Assembly (NCBI GenBank): GCA_030598525.1
Contig: JAUVPT010000041.1
Span: 1-10,327 of the forward strand
Direction: 5' to 3'
Length of the DNA: 10,327 nt
From: Gemmatimonadota bacterium
GTDB lineage: Bacteria; Gemmatimonadota; Gemmatimonadetes; Palauibacterales; Palauibacteraceae
The position numbers and the translations under genes are program-made. The notes under the pieces were generated by a model. It made no database searches. It saw nothing but the letters and a program-made list of their open reading frames with translations, and had not been told where the DNA came from. Positions 6,416-10,327 of this stretch are shown here, piece by piece. Position 1 is the first letter of the stretch; the number at the start of each line of letters is the position of its first letter.

Positions 6416-8299
6416 ATGCACGTGAGACTCGCTCTTCCGATCCGGGTGCGCCGCCTGGCGCTCGCCATCGGGTGCCTGGTTCTGCTGTCCGCTCCGTGCA
6501 GCCTCGCGGTGACCGGTCCCGAAGACGAGCCCCTCGGCGCAGCAACCCTCCGCGCGTGGCACGTCGAGGACTTCCACGCCGAGGTTCAAGTCCGGCGCAG
6601 CGGCGTCGTAGAGGTCGTCGAGACTCTCAAGGTGCGCTTCGAAGGGTCATACAACGGGATCTTCCGCACCATCCCGATCCAGTACCGGACCCGGGCCAAC
6701 CTGAACTATACGCTGGGCCTCGAGGTGCTTGGCGTGGAGGACGGCGCAGGACAGGGATTGCGATACGAAACCAGCCGAGAGAGGCACTACCGGAAGATCA
6801 AGGTGTGGGTGCCCGGAGCCTCGGATGCGGTTCGCACCGTGGTCATCCGGTACCGGGTGGACAACGCTCTTCGCTTCTTCGAGGAGGACGACCATTCGTG
6901 GGATGAACTGTACTGGAACGTTACGGGGGACGAGTGGCCGGTCCCCATCGAGCGGGCCAGCGTCAGGGTACGCCTGCCTGCGCAGGTGACCGGGGTCCGG
7001 GCGCGTGGATTCACCGGTGGCTACGGGTCCACCGAGGAGTCCGTGGAACTGAACATGTCCGACTACCTGGTGGACGTGCGCTCCACTCGCGGACTGGGAA
7101 TCCACGAAGGCCTGACGGTGGCCATCGCATGGGACTCGTTCATCACAGAAGCGCCCGCGAGCAGCGGAGCTCCCGACGATCTCGAGACGGCCGGCGAAGC
7201 GTCGGGTGAGTATCTGATTCGGAGACCCACCGTGTGGGATCGGATCCGGACCTTCTTCCGTAGCAATTGGCCGCTTCTGATCCCATTCCTGGCTCTTTTC
7301 GCGATGCGGAGCATCTGGAACCGTCACGGTCGGGACCCGCGGCGACGGCCCATCGCGCCGATGTACGAGCCGCCTGAGGGCCTCACGCCGTCCGAGGTAG
7401 GAACGTTGGTGGACAATCGCACCGACCTCAGGGACGTGACCGCCATGCTGGTGGATCTCGCTGTCCGCGGGTACCTGGTCATCGAGGAGACGGAGGAGGA
7501 CAAGTTCCTCGGACTGATCAAGGAGAAGGACTACGTCCTGGAACTGCAGAGGGGGGGGCAGGATCTCTCCGGACTGAAGAGCCACGAGCACAAGCTCCTC
7601 AAGGCCGTATTCGGGTCACCGGCGGCCGGAGATCGGGTCCACATGTCCGATCTCGAAAACGAGTTCTACAAAGACCTCCCGGGCATCAAGGAACGGATCT
7701 TCGCGGAGCTGATGGAACTCAAGTACTACCGGAGCCGTCCCGATCGGGTTCTCGGCCTGTGGGTCGGCATTGCGATCGCGACCGGCCTGCTGCTGGCCGG
7801 CGGAGGCTCAGTGATCGCGGCCCGATTCGGCATGGCCCCTCTGACTACTGTTCTGGCCGGAGTTCTCACCGCCGCGATCGTCCTGGGCTTCGGTATCTTC
7901 ATGCCGGCCCGCACCGTTGCCGGAACGCGGGCCCTGGAAGCCGCCCTCGGCTTCGAGGAATTCCTGCAGCGGGTCGAGTCGGACCGGTTCAAGAAGATGA
8001 TCACCGGTCCGGAGATGTTCGAGCGATACCTGCCCTATGCCATGGCCCTTGCCGTGGAGAAGAAATGGGCGGCCGCCTTCGCGGACATCTACCGTGAGGC
8101 GCCCGACTGGTACCGGGGCACGGGGCATCGTGGCTTTCACCCGACCATCTTCGTGGGCGATCTTTCCGGCATGACGCAGCACGCCGCCACGGCGATGACC
8201 TCGGCGCCCCGAAGCTCGGGCGGATCCGGCTTCTCTGGAGGCGGGGGCGGAGGCTTCTCCGGGGGTGGTTTCGGGGGAGGCGGAGGCGGCGCGTTCTGA
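6416..8299 (+). CDS. DUF2207 family membrane protein with Gly-rich tail
   Basis: This protein of 627 residues matches the DUF2207 layout. A signal peptide (about 1-31, basic start then LAIGCLVLLSAPCSLA) leads to an extracytoplasmic beta-rich domain (about 45-240) with the typical SYNGIFRTIP (78-87) and DELYWNVTGDEWPVPI (163-178). One membrane span lies at about 283-300. A cytoplasmic segment follows with YEPPEGLTPSEVGTLVD (317-333) and a winged-helix-like region (about 338-440). Two more spans lie at about 445-466 and 475-497. A conserved segment FERYLPYAMALAVEKKW (535-551) precedes a Gly/Ser/Phe-rich tail (about 601-627), also typical of the family. Function is unknown; it is usually linked to LemA. 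ATG 6416 is 10 bp after lemA. GTG 6422, with GGGGG about 8 nt upstream, is better spaced for a ribosome site and may be the true start. It is probably co-transcribed with lemA. Confidence 0.92.
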   Translation: MHVRLALPIRVRRLALAIGCLVLLSAPCSLAVTGPEDEPLGAATLRAWHVEDFHAEVQVRRSGVVEVVETLKVRFEGSYNGIFRTIPIQYRTRANLNYTLGLEVLGVEDGAGQGLRYETSRERHYRKIKVWVPGASDAVRTVVIRYRVDNALRFFEEDDHSWDELYWNVTGDEWPVPIERASVRVRLPAQVTGVRARGFTGGYGSTEESVELNMSDYLVDVRSTRGLGIHEGLTVAIAWDSFITEAPASSGAPDDLETAGEASGEYLIRRPTVWDRIRTFFRSNWPLLIPFLALFAMRSIWNRHGRDPRRRPIAPMYEPPEGLTPSEVGTLVDNRTDLRDVTAMLVDLAVRGYLVIEETEEDKFLGLIKEKDYVLELQRGGQDLSGLKSHEHKLLKAVFGSPAAGDRVHMSDLENEFYKDLPGIKERIFAELMELKYYRSRPDRVLGLWVGIAIATGLLLAGGGSVIAARFGMAPLTTVLAGVLTAAIVLGFGIFMPARTVAGTRALEAALGFEEFLQRVESDRFKKMITGPEMFERYLPYAMALAVEKKWAAAFADIYREAPDWYRGTGHRGFHPTIFVGDLSGMTQHAATAMTSAPRSSGGSGFSGGGGGGFSGGGFGGGGGGAF

Positions 8300-8348
8300 C
8301 CTGTCCGGCAGCTACAGCGCAGAGGCGCCGCAGCATATACCTTGCCGG

Positions 8349-8386
8349 CCTTGAGAGAGGGACCCGCGCGGTCGCCTCTCTCAAGG
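8349..8386 (+). terminator. Strong hairpin between the DUF2207 and M28 genes
   Basis: CCTTGAGAGAGG (8349-8360) and CCTCTCTCAAGG (8375-8386) form a perfect 12-bp stem. GACC/GGTC inside (8361-8364, 8370-8373) extends it to 16 bp with one bulged G and a CGCGC loop. It lies 50 bp past the DUF2207 stop and 37 bp before the M28 start. It probably ends the lemA transcript or protects an mRNA end. The following bases are CAGTTTC, without a full U-tract, so intrinsic termination may be weak and read-through possible. Confidence 0.6.
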
Positions 8387-8413
8387 CAGTTTCATGTTGA
8401 AGGCACTGAATAC

Positions 8414-8418
8414 GGAGG
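8414..8418 (+). promoter_or_regulatory. Ribosome binding site deciding the M28 peptidase start
   Basis: GGAGG is 5 nt before ATG 8424. The in-frame ATG at 8394, inside the sequence just after the hairpin, lacks such a site and would put ten extra residues before the signal peptide. Confidence 0.7.
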
Positions 8419-8423
8419 AAGTG

Positions 8424-9743
8424 ATGTCATTCTTGGTTGGCGATAGAAGCTCGATACGGATAGCGCTCCTGGCCGGGCTGGTCCTGTCCACTGCCTCGGC
8501 AGCCGACGCCCAGACCGACGGTTCGGAGCGCATCTCCAGCGGCATCGACGCGGCTGCGGAGCGGTACTCGGCGGACGTACACTGGCTCGCGGACGACGCC
8601 CGCCAGGGTCGCGGACTCGGTTCCGAGGGCCTGGCCAAGGCCGGATTGTGGATGGAGAAGCAGTTCGAGAGCATTGGCCTCGAGCCGGCCGGCGATGACG
8701 GCGGCTATCGCCACGTGTTCGGAGTGCCTGTCGCGGACCCCTCCGACCCGCACGCCCAGAAGGGCTTCATATACGCATTCAACGTGATGGGACGCATACG
8801 GGGGAACGGCGAACTTGATGGAGTGGTGTTGATCGGCGCCCACTACGACCACCTCGGTTTCGGGGGAGAGGGCTCGCTGGACCCCGATTCACGGGCCATC
8901 CACAACGGCGCGGACGACAATGCCTCGGGCGCAGCCGCTCTTCTCGAGGTCGCGCGGCAGATGCACGAGCGACGCGGGCAACTCAAGCGCGACGTCGTGT
9001 TCATGGCCTTTTCGGCGGAAGAGCGAGGCCTGGTCGGGGCAAGCAACATCGTGCGCCAGCCGCCAGAGGGACTGGACATGGAGGACGCCATTGCCATGCT
9101 CAACATGGATATGGTAGGACGACTGCGCGACGAGAAGCTGTCGGTGCTCGGAGGAGATTCGGCCGAGGAGTGGGACGACCTGGTGGCTCCGCTGTGTGAG
9201 CGATACGGCTTCGAATGTTCGATAGGCGGCGATGGTTTCGGGTCTTCGGACCAGGCGGCGTTTTTCGCAGCGGACATCCCGGTCCTGCATTTCTTCACGG
9301 GCACGCATGCCGATTACCACAAGCCGTCCGACGACGCCGATCTGATCATCGCCGAGGGCGGGGCGCGAATCGCGTGGCTGGTGTCCGACGTGGCCGGGAC
9401 GATTGCCAACCGTGACGGCGCGTTGACGCTGGTGAAGACCTCCGACGGCCCGCAGCGGCGCATGGCGCTCAAGGCACGGTTGGGGACGATCCCGGACTAC
9501 GCCGGGCCGGCTGACGGATCGCCCGGCCTGTTGCTGTCCGACGTCCGACCGGACAGCCCGGCAGAGGCAGCGGGTCTGCAGCGAGGAGATATCGTCGTCC
9601 AGATCGGCGATATGGAGATTGCGAGCGTGCAGGACTACATGGTCGTGTTGTCCGAGGCCAATCCGGGCGATACCGCGCCGGTCGTCGTCATGCGAGACGG
9701 CGAGCGTGTCGAGCTCGAGGTCACCTTCGGCGCTCCTCGATAG
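8424..9743 (+). CDS. Exported M28 zinc aminopeptidase with C-terminal PDZ domain
   Basis: This 439-residue protein has a signal peptide (about 1-29; core IALLAGLVLSTASA, cut near ADA-Q). Residues 40-335 are an M28 metallopeptidase domain. From the family pattern the two zinc ions are held by His140 (GAHYDH), Asp164 (GADDN), Glu200 (SAEERG), Asp229 (NMDM) and His299 (DYHKPSDD), with Glu199 as the general base. All key residues are present, so it should be active in the periplasm or outside, removing N-terminal residues from peptides. Residues about 350-439 are a PDZ domain (LLSDVRPDSPAEAAGLQRGD), as in HtrA-type proteases, which probably binds peptide ends or steers substrates. Family aminopeptidases with PDZ tails are known. 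The start at 8424 is set by the upstream GGAGG. It follows the strong hairpin, and the universal stress gene comes 13 bp after its stop, so the two are likely co-transcribed. Confidence 0.95.
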   Translation: MSFLVGDRSSIRIALLAGLVLSTASAADAQTDGSERISSGIDAAAERYSADVHWLADDARQGRGLGSEGLAKAGLWMEKQFESIGLEPAGDDGGYRHVFGVPVADPSDPHAQKGFIYAFNVMGRIRGNGELDGVVLIGAHYDHLGFGGEGSLDPDSRAIHNGADDNASGAAALLEVARQMHERRGQLKRDVVFMAFSAEERGLVGASNIVRQPPEGLDMEDAIAMLNMDMVGRLRDEKLSVLGGDSAEEWDDLVAPLCERYGFECSIGGDGFGSSDQAAFFAADIPVLHFFTGTHADYHKPSDDADLIIAEGGARIAWLVSDVAGTIANRDGALTLVKTSDGPQRRMALKARLGTIPDYAGPADGSPGLLLSDVRPDSPAEAAGLQRGDIVVQIGDMEIASVQDYMVVLSEANPGDTAPVVVMRDGERVELEVTFGAPR

Positions 9744-9747
9744 GAGG
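9743..9747 (+). promoter_or_regulatory. Ribosome binding site of the universal stress gene
   Basis: GGAGG overlaps the final G of the M28 stop codon and lies 9 nt before GTG 9757, or 12 nt before ATG 9760. The spacing favours GTG. It also indicates that the two genes are read as one message. Confidence 0.55.
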
Positions 9748-9756
9748 CCGGAACGA

Positions 9757-10327
9757 GTGATGCTGTCACTGAAGATCGTCCTGTTCGCAACCGACTTCTC
9801 GCGGCTGGCTGACGCCGCGCTCGATCACGCGTTGGCGCTCGCACAGAAGCACGGGGCGGTCCTTCACATGCTTCATGCGGTCGTGCTGCACGCGGACGAC
9901 CCCAATGACCCCGCGCATCACTTTCCAGACGCTGAAGAGATCCGGGTCCGCCTCGAGGAGACCGCCGCAGGCCGTATGGCGAGCCAGATCGAGGAGCGCC
10001 ACGCGGGGGAGCTGGAGGTGGTTCGGGCGCAGCGCAGGGGAATGTCGACCGCGCCAGTGATCCTGGAGTATGCCGAGGAGATCGACGCGGACCTGATCGT
10101 GATGAGCACTCACGGCAGGCGTGGGCTCAGTCACGCTCTGGTGGGAAGCGTAACGGAGGAAGTCGTCCGTCTGTCCCCCCGTCCCGTGTTGACGATTCGT
10201 GGACCAGCGCGGGGTGCAACCTCCCCCCGACTCGAACACGTACTGGTGCCGGTGGATTTCTCGCGGCACTCGGAGGGCGCCGTGGGACACGCGCTCGAGT
10301 TCTGCCGTACATACGGTGCCCGCATGC
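9757..10327 (+). CDS. Tandem universal stress protein (UspA type), partial at the right edge
   Basis: The frame is open to the window end, giving 190 codons. The first Usp domain (about residues 1-150) starts SLKIVLFATDFSRLADAALDHAL, with the conserved Asp of the nucleotide site after the first strand. It ends with STHGRRGLSHALVGSVTEEVVR. The usual G-x2-G-x9-G(S/T) ATP motif reads S-x2-G-x9-GS here, so the first Gly is Ser. A second domain begins at LEHVLVPVDFSRHSEGAV (about 160), so the full protein should carry two Usp domains of about 150 residues each. Such proteins bind ATP or act as dimer regulators under stress; the specific target is unknown. GTG 9757 is favoured because GGAGG (9743-9747) sits 9 nt upstream; ATG 9760 is the next codon. 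The gene starts 13 bp after the M28 peptidase stop, whose TAG overlaps the ribosome site. Confidence 0.93.
   Translation, partial: MMLSLKIVLFATDFSRLADAALDHALALAQKHGAVLHMLHAVVLHADDPNDPAHHFPDAEEIRVRLEETAAGRMASQIEERHAGELEVVRAQRRGMSTAPVILEYAEEIDADLIVMSTHGRRGLSHALVGSVTEEVVRLSPRPVLTIRGPARGATSPRLEHVLVPVDFSRHSEGAVGHALEFCRTYGARM

Noticed and set aside
6647..7591. 314-codon minus-strand frame opposite the DUF2207 gene
   Set aside because: It is antisense to well-supported DUF2207 coding sequence, and its product is low-quality, rich in His, Pro and Arg, with no domain.
8427..9320. Several minus-strand frames opposite the M28 peptidase gene
   Set aside because: The plus-strand frame has all zinc ligands, a signal peptide and a PDZ domain; the antisense frames have none of these and no ribosome sites.

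Overview
The window is GC-rich bacterial DNA, densely coded on both strands. A lipobox protein, a prepilin-like protein and several exported or membrane proteins suggest a diderm (Gram-negative-type) bacterium. The mix of LemA, a DUF2207 membrane protein, a PDZ-tailed M28 peptidase and a lone PilX-like pilin would fit Gemmatimonadota, Acidobacteriota or a related candidate phylum, but no marker gene fixes the lineage.

Left part (1-3662). Two overlapping minus-strand genes sit at the left edge: a 599-residue four-pass membrane protein with a long disordered N-terminus, followed by a lipoprotein with a von Willebrand factor A (VWA)-type metal-binding motif that runs off the window. Upstream of them are a gene-poor stretch of about 310 bp and a small helical protein of 74 residues, also on the minus strand. 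A divergent intergenic region then leads to an orphan type IV pilin-like (PilX/GspK-type) gene on the plus strand.

Middle (3674-5673). A minus-strand pair joined by a 4-bp GTGA overlap encodes a GT4-family glycosyltransferase and an alpha/beta-hydrolase of the YbfF/ABHD11 type. The hydrolase converges on the pilin gene.

Right part (5700-10327). Everything is on the plus strand. A plausible sigma70-type promoter inside a small dyad precedes lemA and a DUF2207 membrane protein, a pair often found together. A perfect 12-bp (16-bp with one bulge) hairpin separates them from an exported M28 zinc aminopeptidase with a C-terminal PDZ domain. That gene is followed 13 bp later by a tandem-domain universal stress protein cut by the right edge.

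Most of the window is ordinary housekeeping or envelope content. I do not see a defence, mobile or biosynthetic system. The least explained part is the coupled pair of a coiled-coil four-pass membrane protein and a VWA lipoprotein at the left edge. I saw no tRNA, rRNA, CRISPR array or insertion sequence.
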